The notes below the pieces were generated by a model. It was not told where the DNA came from. It saw only the letters and a program-made list of their open reading frames with translations, and made no database searches. 64,000 nucleotides of DNA from NCBI GenBank assembly GCA_028689585.1, contig JAQVCW010000018.1, positions 29,771 through 93,770 of the forward strand, given 5' to 3'. Positions 35,792 through 45,507 of this stretch are shown piece by piece. The stretch comes from Lachnospiraceae bacterium (lineage in GTDB: Bacteria; Bacillota; Clostridia; Lachnospirales; Lachnospiraceae). Position 1 is the stretch's first letter, and each line of letters opens with the position of its first letter. Position numbers and translations under genes: made by a program.

Positions 35792-37198
35792 CTATTCTTT
35801 TCCGTTCCAGCAATACGTGCAGAGCTTACACTTTTCAATGCCCACGGCATCCAGCATATCATCCAGCCGGTTGAAGCGAAGTGATGTGAAATTCAGCTCT
35901 TTTCGGATCTCTTCAATCATGTTCTGATATTTTTCTGACTCCGGATCTGCATATTCCTGCAGCAGTTCATCCGTTATGTTTCCATTTTCCAACCGCTCGA
36001 TTACACGCCTGGTAATCAGATCCATTTTAGAAGAAGAGCGGGAAAAATTCAGGTATTTGCAGCCATATAACAGAGGAGGACAGGCAGGGCGGATATGAAC
36101 CTCCCTGGCACCGCTCTGGTACAGGAATTCCGTAGTCTCTCTTAACTGGGTGCCGCGCACGATGGAGTCATCGATGAGCAGCAGGCTTTTCCCGCGAATC
36201 AGATCATCTACCGCCAGCAGCTTCATTTTTGCAATGAGATTACGCTGACTCTGAATGGTAGGCATAAACGAACGGGGCCAGGTGGGCGTGTACTTGATAA
36301 AAGGTCTGGAAAAAGGAATGCCGGATTCATTTGCATATCCGATGGCATGGGCAATACCGGAATCCGGAACTCCGGCCACGATATCCGGCGTTACATTGTC
36401 ACGCTGAGCCATTTTGGCACCGCAGTTGTAGCGCATCTTCTCTACGCTGATTCCTTCGTAGGAACTGGAGGGATATCCGTAATACACCCATAAAAAGGTG
36501 CACATTTTCATTTCTTTTCCCGGATGCACCAGAGTGATGCAGTTTTTTTCAGTGATGACTGCAATTTCACCGGGGCCCAGCTCTTTGTAATCAGAGTAGC
36601 CCGGATTTTTATAAGCGAAATTTTCGAAGGAGGCGCAGAAAGCATCTTCCTTGCGGCCAATAACGACCGGAGTGCGTCCATGCTGATCTCTGGCGGCGTA
36701 GATGCCGGCCTGGTTCATCAGCAGAATGGAAAGAGAGCCATCTACCTGCTCCAGTGCATAGCGGATCCCTTCAATCAGGTTATCCTTCTGATTGATCAGG
36801 GTAGCTACCAGCTCGGTTGCATTGATCTCACCGCCGCTCATCTCCAAAAAATGGGAGTGGCCGTTTTCAAACAGAGAGGTGGTCAGTTCTTTCACATTGT
36901 TGATCTTGGCTACCGTGGTCAGCGCATAGGTTCCATGATGAGAGCGCACAATTAATGGCTGCGGCTCATAATCTGAAATGCAGCCAATGCCATATTTTCC
37001 CTTCATTTCCTGAATATCCTTATCAAACTTTGTGCGGAAAGGAGAGTTCTCAATATTATGAATCGAGCGTTGAAATCCATTTTCCCCGTTTACCACCATT
37101 CCGCCGCGTCTGGTTCCAAGATGAGAATGGTAGTCAATTCCAAAAAATAAATCAAATACACAGTCTTGCTTTGATGCGACACCGAAAAATCCGCCCAT
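35792..37198 (-). CDS. Amidophosphoribosyltransferase-like protein lacking the glutaminase cysteine
   Basis: A 468-residue PurF homologue. The phosphoribosyl-transfer half is intact, with the PRPP loop LLLIDDSIVRGTQ at 340-352. Cysteines that fit the iron-sulfur ligands of Bacillus-type PurF are present (Cys233, Cys380 and CKLCTYC near the end). However, the N-terminus reads MGGFFGVAS, where active PurF has MCG: the catalytic Cys that hydrolyses glutamine is Gly. It therefore should not use glutamine. It may be ammonia-dependent, regulatory or repurposed. AGAGGATTTATTC precedes the ATG. Confidence 0.85.
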   Translation of the reverse strand: MGGFFGVASKQDCVFDLFFGIDYHSHLGTRRGGMVVNGENGFQRSIHNIENSPFRTKFDKDIQEMKGKYGIGCISDYEPQPLIVRSHHGTYALTTVAKINNVKELTTSLFENGHSHFLEMSGGEINATELVATLINQKDNLIEGIRYALEQVDGSLSILLMNQAGIYAARDQHGRTPVVIGRKEDAFCASFENFAYKNPGYSDYKELGPGEIAVITEKNCITLVHPGKEMKMCTFLWVYYGYPSSSYEGISVEKMRYNCGAKMAQRDNVTPDIVAGVPDSGIAHAIGYANESGIPFSRPFIKYTPTWPRSFMPTIQSQRNLIAKMKLLAVDDLIRGKSLLLIDDSIVRGTQLRETTEFLYQSGAREVHIRPACPPLLYGCKYLNFSRSSSKMDLITRRVIERLENGNITDELLQEYADPESEKYQNMIEEIRKELNFTSLRFNRLDDMLDAVGIEKCKLCTYCWNGKE

Positions 37199-37246
37199 GA
37201 ATAAATCCTCTTTTCTAAAGTATGTTGTAAAATAAATTCTCTTTTT

Positions 37247-37274
37247 ATCATATCTTACTTTTGAAATTATGCAA
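37247..37274 (-). promoter_or_regulatory. Promoter of the PurF-like gene
   Basis: On the minus strand TTGCAT (37269-37274) and TATGAT (37247-37252) are 16 bp apart, about 50 bp before the start codon. Confidence 0.5.
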
Positions 37275-37288
37275 GATAAAAAATTTGT

Positions 37289-37765
37289 TTATTGCCAATT
37301 TTCTGTCCGGGCGGTTTCCAGTGCTTTCGAAATGGCATTCAGCAGCATCTGTGAGGTATAGCGGTTGTCTTCCGGGCAGGAAATATTCTCAAGAGACTGC
37401 GTCTGACAGACCTGCGCTGCGATATCCTCCAGGGAAGGGGAGACCAGAGGATACATGGCGGTGGCCGCCTCGCTCAGATTGACCAGCCGGATGGAATTGA
37501 TATGATCTTTATCCACGGTGACTTCCACATCGACAGAGGAGCTTCCCAGTGTGACCGGAGTTGTGTAGATGCCGGCTATGTACTGAGAAGAGGTATCGGG
37601 TTTTGCCGAGGTTTCCTCCTGAGTGGTCTGCACCGTTTTGCTGCTTGACTTTCCGGTAAACATGGAAATCAGGAGAATAACCAGTAAAATAACCAGAGCG
37701 AGAAAAAGGAGCGTATAAATGACTTCCCGCTTTTTCATGACCAGAATTTTTGTTTTAGCACTCAT
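37289..37765 (-). CDS. Membrane-anchored FMN_bind-like protein
   Basis: A 158-residue protein with one N-terminal transmembrane helix (about residues 14-36), a Ser/Thr-rich linker, and an outside domain of about 95 residues. The domain resembles FMN_bind: AGIYTTPVTLG, VEVTVDKDHINSIRLVN, and a C-terminal YTSQMLLNAISKALETA. The usual Ser-Gly-Ala-Thr flavin attachment motif is not seen (DNRYTSQ instead), so covalent FMN is doubtful. AAAGAGGTTATCC precedes the ATG. Function is unknown. Confidence 0.65.
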   Translation of the reverse strand: MSAKTKILVMKKREVIYTLLFLALVILLVILLISMFTGKSSSKTVQTTQEETSAKPDTSSQYIAGIYTTPVTLGSSSVDVEVTVDKDHINSIRLVNLSEAATAMYPLVSPSLEDIAAQVCQTQSLENISCPEDNRYTSQMLLNAISKALETARTENWQ

Positions 37766-37842
37766 GGATAACCTCTTTGTTTTCCTTTTCTTATGAGACT
37801 AATCTATGAAAAATAAGTGAAAATTATTCCCAAAATTCTGTA

Positions 37843-37871
37843 TTGATACCACTGAAAAATGATGATATGAT
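37843..37871 (+). promoter_or_regulatory. Promoter of the degV gene
   Basis: TTGATA at 37843-37848 and TATGAT at 37866-37871, 17-bp spacer. Confidence 0.55.
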
Positions 37872-37889
37872 AAATGCAGTTATCAATTA

Positions 37890-37911
37890 AGCCTGTATAT
37901 TAAGATGGGCT
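37890..37911 (+). repeat. Degenerate copy of the AGCCCA hairpin repeat
   Basis: AGCC...GGGCT followed by GATGTTCCA and the ribosome site of degV. The same GGGCTGATGTTCCA stretch follows the full hairpin at 58263-58296. The inner stem is missing here. Confidence 0.4.
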
Positions 37912-37935
37912 GATGTTCCAAGGGAGGAAAGAGAG

Positions 37936-38805
37936 ATGGAGAATTATATCATTACATCAGACAATATGACGGATCTGCCGGAGGAGTTTATTCAGCAGCA
38001 GCATTTAAATCTGATGTCATTGACTTATATGATAGATGGAGGGACATACGATGAGGAGCATCCCCTTTCAAGCAAGGATTTTTATGCGAAGATGAGGGCA
38101 GGTTCCATGCCTACCACATCCCAGATCAATCCGGAAGAAGCAAAGGAAAAGCTGGCGAAGTATTTACAGATCAGCAGAAATATTATCCATATTGCATTTT
38201 CCAGCGGATTGAGCGGCACTTACAGCAGTGTATCGATAGCGGCCAGGGAACTGATGGAAGAACAGCCCGGCTGCCGGATTACGGTGGTGGATTCACTGTG
38301 TGCCTCCATGGGAGAAGGATTGTTTGTCTACAAAGCCCTGGAGCTTCAGAAGCAGGGGATGGAGTATGATGCGCTGGTGGACTGGCTGGAGAAGTACAAG
38401 CTGAACGTATGCCACAATTTTACGGTGGACGATCTGTTCCATCTCTACCGCGGCGGCCGGGTATCGAAGACGGCGGCCGTACTGGGAACCATGATCAATC
38501 TGAAACCGGTGCTGCATGTGGATGAAGCAGGGCATCTGGTGGCGGTTCAAAAGGTAAGAGGAAGAAAGAAATCCCTCAGCGCGCTGGTGGACGCCATGGA
38601 AAAACAGATTGGAAGCTGGAAGGATAAAAATGATATCGTATTTATCAGCCACGGTGACTGTCCAGAAGATGCGGAATATGTAAAAGAACAGGTGGAGAAG
38701 CGGCTTGGAATCCATCAGTTTATGATCAGCCCGGTGGGTCCCACCATCGGAGCACACTCCGGCCCGGGCACGCTGGCACTGTTTTATATGGGAGATGTGC
38801 GTTAA
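37936..38805 (+). CDS. DegV family fatty-acid-binding protein
   Basis: A 289-residue DegV protein. Members bind a fatty acid between two domains and some (FakB) present it to the FakA kinase. Family marks are the N-terminal IITSDNMTDLPEEF, TSQINPEE, IAFSSGLSGTYSS, VVDSLCAS, YRGGRVSKTAAVLG, LKPVLHV and the C-terminal GPTIGAHSGPGTLALFY. GGGAGGAAAGAGAG precedes the ATG. No fakA is nearby, so the partner kinase would be encoded elsewhere. Confidence 0.92.
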   Translation: MENYIITSDNMTDLPEEFIQQQHLNLMSLTYMIDGGTYDEEHPLSSKDFYAKMRAGSMPTTSQINPEEAKEKLAKYLQISRNIIHIAFSSGLSGTYSSVSIAARELMEEQPGCRITVVDSLCASMGEGLFVYKALELQKQGMEYDALVDWLEKYKLNVCHNFTVDDLFHLYRGGRVSKTAAVLGTMINLKPVLHVDEAGHLVAVQKVRGRKKSLSALVDAMEKQIGSWKDKNDIVFISHGDCPEDAEYVKEQVEKRLGIHQFMISPVGPTIGAHSGPGTLALFYMGDVR

Positions 38806-38967
38806 AACATAAAATAGGAGTAAAGCTGCTTGGCAGTTACGAATAGAAAATAAAAAACTGGAAACGCTAATTTCATAAAGAGGAATGTTGGTAACGATTT
38901 GGCAGGCTTTGTATCGGATAAGATGCTGAAAAGTTACCAATTTTGTATGAAAAGGAGTTTTCAGCCG

Positions 38968-40395
38968 ATGAGTGAAAAAGAGAACGCAAAGCTGGTGACC
39001 TGCCTGGAGGAGAATCAGGCCGGACTGAGAAATCAGCTTCGGACAGACCATAATTTTGATATCATCGAACGCCAGACCATGGTGGCAGACAGAAATGCCT
39101 GCCTTTTTTTCGTGGACGGATTTGTAAAAGATGAAATTATGGAGAAACTGATGGAATTTTTTTATTCCATTGTTCCGGAGGATCTGCCGGAGGACAGCGG
39201 CGGACTGTTTGAGGGCTTCATTCCGTATATTGAAGTCAATCTGATGGAAAATCAGGAGGAGATCGTGACCGGGATCCTCTCCGGCATGATGTGTCTGATG
39301 ATCGACGGGTATTCCCGCTGCTTTTTGATCGACTGCAGGACCTATCCTGTGCGCAGCGTGGAGGAGCCGGAGAAGGATAAGGTGCTGCGTGGATCCAGGG
39401 ATGGTTTTGTGGAAACCATCATATTCAATACGGCATTGATCCGCCGCAGGATACGGGATCCCAATCTGTCCATTGAATTATGCACGGCAGGAACGGCTTC
39501 GAAGACGGATATTGTTCTGTGCTATATGCAGGATCGGGCCGATTTGAATTTCCTGCATAAAATACAGAAAAAAATCACCACATTAAAGGTGGACGCGCTC
39601 ACCATGAATCAGGAAAGTCTGGCAGAATGCCTCTATCCGGGAAAGTGGTGGAATCCATTTCCTAAATTTAAATATACGGAGCGGCCGGATACCGCAGCAG
39701 CCTGCCTTCTGGAAGGGAAGATCGTGCTGCTGGTGGACAATTCCCCTTCGGCCATGATCCTGCCGGCGGCCATGCTGGATATTCTTGAGGAAGCGGATGA
39801 TTATTACTTCCCTCCGATCACGGGGACCTATCTTCGCCTGTCCCGTTTTCTGATTGCGCTGTTTACCCTGTTTTTGACGCCGGTCTGGCTGCTTCTGATG
39901 CAGAACCCCGACTGGATACCGGCCGGACTGGATTTTATCCGGATGGAAGAAAATCCACAGGTCCCTTTGATCCTGCAGCTTCTTCTGCTGGAGCTGGCCA
40001 TTGACGGACTGAGACTGGCTGCCATCAATACCCCCAGCATGCTGACCACGCCGCTGAGTGTGATCGCCGGAATAACTGTAGGAGAGTATGCCGTGGGCTC
40101 CGGCTGGTTTTCAGAAGAAACCATGCTGTATATGGCATTTGTGGCAATTTCCAACTATACCCAGGCCAGCTATGAACTGGGATATGCTTTTAAATTCATG
40201 CGGATTTTGCTTTTAATATTGACATTTTTTGGAAATCTCATTGGTTTTTGCGTTGGAATAGGAGTGATTTTCCTGTTTTTGCTGCTGAATCGAACTGTTT
40301 CAGGAGAAAGCTATCTGTATCCGCTGCTTCCGCTTCATATTAAAAAACTGGGAGAAAGAATCTTTCGGAGAAGAATTCATTACACCAGAGAATAA
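38968..40395 (+). CDS. spoVAF: Spore germination protein, GerAA/SpoVAF family
   Basis: A 475-residue membrane protein of the GerA A-subunit family. The N-terminal 270 residues are soluble (MTMNQESLAECL, VLLVDNSPSAMILPA near the end), followed by about five helices from residue 300, including LRLAAINTPSMLTTPLSVIAG. Similarity and length fit SpoVAF, which works with SpoVA in dipicolinate release. No gerB/gerC or spoVA genes are adjacent. I chose the ATG at 38968 with AAAGGAG ten bases upstream. It shows that the organism, or its recent ancestor, forms spores. Confidence 0.85.
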   Translation: MSEKENAKLVTCLEENQAGLRNQLRTDHNFDIIERQTMVADRNACLFFVDGFVKDEIMEKLMEFFYSIVPEDLPEDSGGLFEGFIPYIEVNLMENQEEIVTGILSGMMCLMIDGYSRCFLIDCRTYPVRSVEEPEKDKVLRGSRDGFVETIIFNTALIRRRIRDPNLSIELCTAGTASKTDIVLCYMQDRADLNFLHKIQKKITTLKVDALTMNQESLAECLYPGKWWNPFPKFKYTERPDTAAACLLEGKIVLLVDNSPSAMILPAAMLDILEEADDYYFPPITGTYLRLSRFLIALFTLFLTPVWLLLMQNPDWIPAGLDFIRMEENPQVPLILQLLLLELAIDGLRLAAINTPSMLTTPLSVIAGITVGEYAVGSGWFSEETMLYMAFVAISNYTQASYELGYAFKFMRILLLILTFFGNLIGFCVGIGVIFLFLLLNRTVSGESYLYPLLPLHIKKLGERIFRRRIHYTRE

Positions 40396-40452
40396 AATAA
40401 AAAGAAATGTGCATATTAACAATATTAACAATCAAACCAAAGGAGATGCGCT

Positions 40453-40881
40453 ATGAAAAAAATACAGATATGGACCATCACAATACTTTTGTTTGCAGGC
40501 GCCTGTCTGCTGACCGCCTGTGGAAATGACAAGAACAATCAGAATACAGCAACCGAAAAAAATGCGGGAACAACTGAGAACGGAAATACGAATCAGACAA
40601 ATGCAGAGACAAATGCTGCAGCAAATGACGCAGCAAATGACGCAAACGGAGAAAAAGGAACAAATGGAACAATGGGTGATGCCGCCGGAACCGGAGACGG
40701 TGTAGTGGGAGATGTGGCCGACGATATCGGAGATGCCGGAAAAGACGTAATTGACGGCGCAGAAGATCTGGTCGATGATGCCACAAGAAATAATGGAAAC
40801 GAGAAAAATGCAAATGAAAACAACGCAAATGAAAACAACGTAAATGATGCAACAGACAATCCTAATACTGTAAATCCTTAA
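40453..40881 (+). CDS. Asn-rich lipoprotein of unknown function
   Basis: A 142-residue lipoprotein. The signal peptide ends in a clear lipobox LLTAC with the anchoring Cys at about residue 23. The rest is low-complexity: Asn, Thr, Ala, Glu and Gly repeats (NENNANENN) around one more regular acidic segment DDIGDAGKDVIDGAEDLVDD, which may form an amphipathic helix. AAAGGAGATGCGCT precedes the ATG. Function is not recognisable. A short stem-loop (GGCGTCC/GGACGCC, 40938-40967) follows. Confidence 0.75.
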   Translation: MKKIQIWTITILLFAGACLLTACGNDKNNQNTATEKNAGTTENGNTNQTNAETNAAANDAANDANGEKGTNGTMGDAAGTGDGVVGDVADDIGDAGKDVIDGAEDLVDDATRNNGNEKNANENNANENNVNDATDNPNTVNP

Positions 40882-40937
40882 TCAGCGCAGGTGTGATACC
40901 GTTTCGCTGCTGTCTGATATTTGAACCGGGGCATGAC

Positions 40938-40967
40938 GGCGTCCTGTTTATGTTTTCACTGGACGCC
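40938..40967 (+). terminator. Possible terminator after the lipoprotein gene
   Basis: GGCGTCC pairs with GGACGCC across a 16-base T-rich loop; only a short CCCCTGTT follows, so it is weak. Confidence 0.35.
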
Positions 40968-41036
40968 CCCTGTTCAATGTGCTAGTATACCGGTATGGAT
41001 TTCATGAAAATCAGAACGGAAAAGGAGAAAAATCAA

Positions 41037-41819
41037 ATGCGGTTTCGCCCCTGTATTGACATACATAATGGAAAAGTAAAACAAATTGTAGGCAGTTCCC
41101 TGACGGATCAGAACAATCAGGCAAGGGAGAATTTTGTCTCTGAGCGGGACTCAGGCTTTTATGCGGATTTTTACCGGAAGGATGGGCTGGTGGGAGGACA
41201 TATTATCCTGCTGAACCCGAAGACATCTCCTTACTATGAAGCCACCAGGGAACAGGCGCTGCTGGCGCTGAGAACCGATCCGGGCCATCTGCAGATCGGC
41301 GGTGGCATCCGCCCGGAGAATGCCGCAGAGTTTCTGCAGGCCGGCGCTTCCCACGTGATCGTGACCTCCTACGTGTTTCAAAACGGGCAGATCAATTATG
41401 AAAATCTGGAACGGATGAAGGCGGAGACGGGCAGGGAGCATCTGGTGCTGGATCTGAGCTGCCGCAAAAAAGAAGAAAATTATTACATAATGACGGACCG
41501 GTGGCAGAAGTTTACCCAGTCGGTCCTGAACCGGAAGGTATTGGAAGAGCTGGCCTCCTATTGCGATGAATTTCTGGTGCACGCAGTGGATGCGGAGGGA
41601 AAGGCCGCAGGGATCGAAAAAGAACTGGCCCTTCTGCTGGGCGGCTGGGATGGCTGTCCCATTACCTATGCAGGCGGCGTGGGCAGCTTTTCGGATCTGG
41701 AAGAGCTGTATCGTCTGGGCCGCGGACGGCTGGATGTGACCATCGGAAGCGCCCTGGATTTATTCGGGGGAAACATGCCGTATCGAAAAGTATTAGAATT
41801 TTGCGAGAGAGTTTTGTGA
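41037..41819 (+). CDS. hisA: HisA isomerase, eukaryotic (HIS6) type
   Basis: A 260-residue TIM-barrel enzyme for the fourth step of histidine synthesis (ProFAR isomerase). It begins MRFRPCIDIHNGKVKQIVG, with catalytic Asp in CIDIHNGKV and the phosphate-binding GGGIRPENA and TYAGGVGSFSDLE. These motifs and the longer insertions (HIILLNPKTSPYYEATREQ) resemble the fungal/plant HIS6 form rather than usual bacterial HisA. I chose the ATG at 41037, nine bases after AAAGGAG. No other his gene is adjacent. Confidence 0.85.
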   Translation: MRFRPCIDIHNGKVKQIVGSSLTDQNNQARENFVSERDSGFYADFYRKDGLVGGHIILLNPKTSPYYEATREQALLALRTDPGHLQIGGGIRPENAAEFLQAGASHVIVTSYVFQNGQINYENLERMKAETGREHLVLDLSCRKKEENYYIMTDRWQKFTQSVLNRKVLEELASYCDEFLVHAVDAEGKAAGIEKELALLLGGWDGCPITYAGGVGSFSDLEELYRLGRGRLDVTIGSALDLFGGNMPYRKVLEFCERVL

Positions 41820-41837
41820 AAAATTACAAAAATTTAA

Positions 41838-41865
41838 TTGATTGATACGGAAAATGTGATATAAT
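41838..41865 (+). promoter_or_regulatory. Promoter of the hpf gene
   Basis: TTGATT at 41838-41843 and TATAAT at 41860-41865, 16-bp spacer, about 60 bp before the start. Confidence 0.55.
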
Positions 41866-41926
41866 CTACCTATAGACGGTGGTAATACTGACTGCCTATA
41901 CAGAAAATGAAAAAGGGGTTGATGAT

Positions 41927-42454
41927 ATGAAATTTACAATCAGCGGCAAGAACATTGAAGTGACAGAAGGATTAAGAAGTTCAGTCACTGAAAAGCTGGG
42001 TAAGCTGGAACGCTATTTTACCCCGGAAACTGAAATCATTGTTACCATGAGCGTAGAAAAAGAACGCCAGAAGATTGAGGTTACCATACCAGTAAAAGGA
42101 AATATTATTCGATCAGAACAGGTCAGCAACGACATGTACGTATCCATAGACCTGGTGGAAGAAGTGATAGAACGGCAGCTTCGAAAATATAAGAACAGAA
42201 TCGTGGACAAGCAGCAGGAAGGCGGCAATTTCAAAAAAGAATTTATTGAAAAAGAAACGGAACCGATGGAAGAAGTGAGAATCGTCCGCACGAAGCATTT
42301 TGGCATCAAGCCAATGTATCCGGAAGATGCCTGTATCCAGATGGAGCTTCTCGGGCACAGCTTCTATGTCTTCTGCAACGCTGAGACCGAAGAAGTAAAT
42401 GTAGTCTACAAACGAAAAGGCAATACCTACGGTCTGATTGAACCGGAATATTAG
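41927..42454 (+). CDS. hpf: Long-form ribosome hibernation promoting factor
   Basis: A 175-residue protein. Residues 1-100 are the RaiA/YfiA fold (MKFTISGKNIEVTEGLRSSV) that sits in the decoding centre of resting ribosomes. After a charged linker, the C-terminal domain (RTKHFGIKPMYPEDACIQMELLG and YKRKGNTYGLIEPEY) dimerises 70S ribosomes into 100S. The length is normal for long HPF in Firmicutes. AAAAGGGGTTGATGAT precedes the ATG at 41927. Confidence 0.94.
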   Translation: MKFTISGKNIEVTEGLRSSVTEKLGKLERYFTPETEIIVTMSVEKERQKIEVTIPVKGNIIRSEQVSNDMYVSIDLVEEVIERQLRKYKNRIVDKQQEGGNFKKEFIEKETEPMEEVRIVRTKHFGIKPMYPEDACIQMELLGHSFYVFCNAETEEVNVVYKRKGNTYGLIEPEY

Positions 42455-42515
42455 AACACAGAAAATGTTCCGGAATTTAAATGAAATTTGAATAAAACAA
42501 AATAAACAGCCGGAT

Positions 42516-42577
42516 AAGAGGGGCCCTGACTGCCGTGCACATCAATCGGATGCAGCATGGCGGCCGGGGTCTCTTTT
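42516..42577 (+). terminator. Likely hpf terminator
   Basis: AAGAG and CTCTT close an imperfect stem that includes TGCCGTGC/GCATGGCG and is followed by TT. Mismatches lower confidence. Confidence 0.4.
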
Positions 42578-42599
42578 GGATGGATCGGGAGAAGAAACG

Positions 42600-42652
42600 C
42601 CTGCCGGCAGTTCTTTTTACCCTGCTTTCGCGGGTAAACAGCTTCCGGCAGG
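42600..42652. other. Two-tier stem-loop upstream of the secA promoter
   Basis: CCTGCCGG/CCGGCAGG form an outer stem and TTTACCC/GGGTAAA an inner one. It lies 12 bp before the secA -35 box, so it is not part of the secA message; role unknown. Confidence 0.45.
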
Positions 42653-42663
42653 AAAAAAATATA

Positions 42664-42692
42664 TTGTCTTTGCCCGCTGAAAGTGTTACAAT
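42664..42692 (+). promoter_or_regulatory. secA promoter
   Basis: TTGTCT at 42664-42669 and TACAAT at 42687-42692, 17-bp spacer, 45 bp before the start. Confidence 0.6.
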
Positions 42693-42736
42693 GGTCAAAG
42701 TTATAAGGATCAACTATAGAATTTAGGAGAAATAAC

Positions 42737-45304
42737 ATGAACTTTGTTGAAAAAGTATTTGGCACTCACAGCGAGCGGGAATTGAAGCGCATTATTCCGC
42801 TGGTGGAAAAGATAGAAAGTTTACAGCCTGCCATGCAGGCACTGACAGATGAAGAGTTGCGGGCAAAGACAGATGAATATAAGAAGAGATATGCGGATGG
42901 GGAGACACTGGATTCCCTGCTTCCGGAAGCATATGCTACCGTGCGGGAAGCCGGTAAGCGTGTGCTGAATATGGAGCATTACCGGGTACAGCTCATTGGT
43001 GGTATTATTCTCCATCAGGGACGTATCGCAGAGATGAAAACCGGTGAAGGTAAGACATTGGTTTCCACACTGCCTGCTTATCTGAATGCATTGACCGGAG
43101 AAGGGGTTCATATCGTTACGGTCAATGATTACCTGGCACACCGTGATTCGGAATGGATGGGAAAGGTACATGAATTCCTGGGCCTGACCGTAGGTGTGGT
43201 GCTGAACTCTATGGATAATGATGAGCGAAGAAAACAGTACGCATGTGATATTACCTATATTACCAACAACGAACTGGGCTTCGATTACCTGAGAGACAAC
43301 ATGGTGATTTATAAGGAACAACTGGTTCAGCGGGATCTGAATTATGCCATCATCGATGAGGTTGACTCCGTATTGATCGATGAAGCCAGAACACCTCTGA
43401 TCATTTCAGGACAGAGCGGTAAATCCACGAAGCTGTATGAGGTCTGTGATATTCTGGCCCGTCAGATGGAGCGTGGAGAAGCCAGCGGTGAAGTGACCAA
43501 GATGACAGCCATCATGGGTGAAGAGATCACAGAATCCGGTGACTTCATTGTAAATGAAAAAGATAAAGTCGTTACTCTGACAGAAGAGGGTATCAAAAAG
43601 GTAGAGAAATTCTTCCAGATCGAGAACCTTTCCGATGCGGACAATGTTGAGATCCAGAACAATATTATACTGGCGCTGCGTGCGCACAATCTGATGTTCC
43701 GTGATCAGGATTACGTGGTGAAGGATGATCAGGTTCTCATCGTAGATGAATTTACCGGACGTATCATGCCGGGACGCCGTTATTCTGACGGTCTGCATCA
43801 GGCGATTGAAGCGAAGGAGCATGTAAAAGTCAAGAGAGAGAGCAAGACTCTGGCTACCATTACCTTCCAGAACTTTTTCAATAAATACAAGAAAAAATCC
43901 GGTATGACCGGTACCGCACTGACAGAGGAGAAGGAGTTCCGTGACATCTATGGCATGGACGTTATTGAGATCCCTACGAACCGTCCGGTACAGAGAAAAG
44001 ACCTGGATGATGCGGTATATATGACGAAAAAGGAAAAATACCGCGCTGTCGTGGAAGCAGTGAAGGAAGCGAATGCAAAGGAACAGCCGGTACTGGTAGG
44101 TACGATTACCATAGAAGTATCCGAACTGATTTCCGGTATGCTGAAGAGAGAAGGAATCCAGCACAAGGTATTGAATGCGAAATTCCATGAGCTGGAGGCA
44201 GAGATCGTAGCAGAAGCAGGTATTCACGGAGCCGTGACCATCGCTACCAATATGGCTGGCCGTGGTACCGATATTAAGCTGGATGATGAATCCAAAGCAG
44301 CCGGCGGTCTGAAAATTATCGGTACAGAGCGTCATGAGTCCAGACGTATTGACAATCAGCTTCGTGGCCGTTCCGGCCGGCAGGGAGATCCGGGTGAATC
44401 CAGATTCTATATTTCTCTGGAAGATGATCTGATGCGTCTGTTTGGTTCTGATAAGATGATGGGCATATTCAAATCACTGGGTGTTCAGGAGAACGAGCAG
44501 ATTGAGCATAAGATGCTTTCTTCAGCGATTGAGAAGGCTCAGAAGAAGATCGAGAGCAATAACTTTGGTATTCGTAAGAACCTGCTGGAATATGATCAGG
44601 TAAACAACGAACAGCGTGAGATCATCTATGCGGAACGCCGCAAGGTGCTGGATGGAGATAACATGCGTGATTCCATCTTCAAGATGATCACAGACACGGT
44701 GGACAGCACGGTGGATCTGTGTATTGCAGATGATCAGGAGAGTGCAGACTGGAATTTGACCGAGTTAAACGGCCTGCTGATTCCCATCATACCTCTGAAG
44801 CATGTGACAGCAGAGGATGTTAAGAGCATGAAAAAGAATGAGCTGAAGCAGAGTCTGAAAGAGCAGGCTGTGAAAGCTTATGAATTAAAAGAAACGGAAT
44901 TCCCGGAACAGGAACAGATCCGTGAACTGGAGCGGGTTATTCTGCTGAAGGTGATCGACCGTAAGTGGATGGATCACATTGATGATATGGATCAGCTGCG
45001 TCAGGGCATCGGACTGGCTGCCTATGGCCAGAAGGATCCGCTGGTAGAGTACAAGATGAGCGGATATGAGATGTTCAATTCCATGATCTCCGGCATTCAG
45101 GAAGACACCCTGAAGATGCTGTACCATGTGAAGGTGGAGCAGAAGGTAGAGCGGGAAGAGGTAGCGAAGGTTACCGGTACGAATAAAGACGAATCCGGAC
45201 CTCAGGCGCCGAAGAAACGAGCTGAAGCCAAGGTTTATCCCAATGATCCGTGTCCATGCGGAAGCGGCAAGAAATACAAACAGTGCTGCGGAAGAAAAGC
45301 CTGA
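42737..45304 (+). CDS. secA: Protein translocase motor SecA
   Basis: An 855-residue ATPase that pushes preproteins through SecYEG. Clear features are the Walker A segment [13 protein letters not shown] at about residue 100, the DEAD-like [44 protein letters not shown] and the arginine-finger region [16 protein letters not shown]. The C-terminal zinc motif [13 protein letters not shown] is present. TTAGGAGAAATAAC precedes the ATG. The length is typical, and nothing suggests the accessory SecA2. Confidence 0.97.
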   Translation: MNFVEKVFGTHSERELKRIIPLVEKIESLQPAMQALTDEELRAKTDEYKKRYADGETLDSLLPEAYATVREAGKRVLNMEHYRVQLIGGIILHQGRIAEMKTGEGKTLVSTLPAYLNALTGEGVHIVTVNDYLAHRDSEWMGKVHEFLGLTVGVVLNSMDNDERRKQYACDITYITNNELGFDYLRDNMVIYKEQLVQRDLNYAIIDEVDSVLIDEARTPLIISGQSGKSTKLYEVCDILARQMERGEASGEVTKMTAIMGEEITESGDFIVNEKDKVVTLTEEGIKKVEKFFQIENLSDADNVEIQNNIILALRAHNLMFRDQDYVVKDDQVLIVDEFTGRIMPGRRYSDGLHQAIEAKEHVKVKRESKTLATITFQNFFNKYKKKSGMTGTALTEEKEFRDIYGMDVIEIPTNRPVQRKDLDDAVYMTKKEKYRAVVEAVKEANAKEQPVLVGTITIEVSELISGMLKREGIQHKVLNAKFHELEAEIVAEAGIHGAVTIATNMAGRGTDIKLDDESKAAGGLKIIGTERHESRRIDNQLRGRSGRQGDPGESRFYISLEDDLMRLFGSDKMMGIFKSLGVQENEQIEHKMLSSAIEKAQKKIESNNFGIRKNLLEYDQVNNEQREIIYAERRKVLDGDNMRDSIFKMITDTVDSTVDLCIADDQESADWNLTELNGLLIPIIPLKHVTAEDVKSMKKNELKQSLKEQAVKAYELKETEFPEQEQIRELERVILLKVIDRKWMDHIDDMDQLRQGIGLAAYGQKDPLVEYKMSGYEMFNSMISGIQEDTLKMLYHVKVEQKVEREEVAKVTGTNKDESGPQAPKKRAEAKVYPNDPCPCGSGKKYKQCCGRKA

Positions 45305-45310
45305 CAGAAT

Positions 45311-45348
45311 AAAAGCTGTTGCAAATTAAATTGCAGCAGCTTTTTTTT
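45311..45348 (+). terminator. secA terminator
   Basis: AAAGCTGTTGCAA pairs with TTGCAGCAGCTTT, followed by eight T in a row. Confidence 0.85.
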
Positions 45349-45375
45349 ATTATTCTATTTCTTGCGGGAGTGTGC

Positions 45376-45507
45376 TATACTATAAAACAACCGGAACTTC
45401 GGTCGGCTTTCTGAGTCTTTAAGCGTAAATTTGCGTGATCTCAGACGCTGCGCAGGACATATCCGGTTTACCTAAAATATTTCAAATACCAGAAAGAGGG
45501 TGAAACT
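45376..45507 (+). promoter_or_regulatory. prfB -10 element and structured leader
   Basis: TATACT at 45376-45381 is a likely -10 with no strong -35. The transcript leader has paired segments CCGGA/TCCGG and CTGAG/CTCAG, giving a closed fold of about 80 nt before the ribosome site. No known riboswitch class is recognised. Confidence 0.35.

Noticed and set aside
41820..41926. raiA-motif non-coding RNA expected before hpf
   Set aside because: Only 107 bp are available and the promoter lies within it, too short for that roughly 200-nt RNA.
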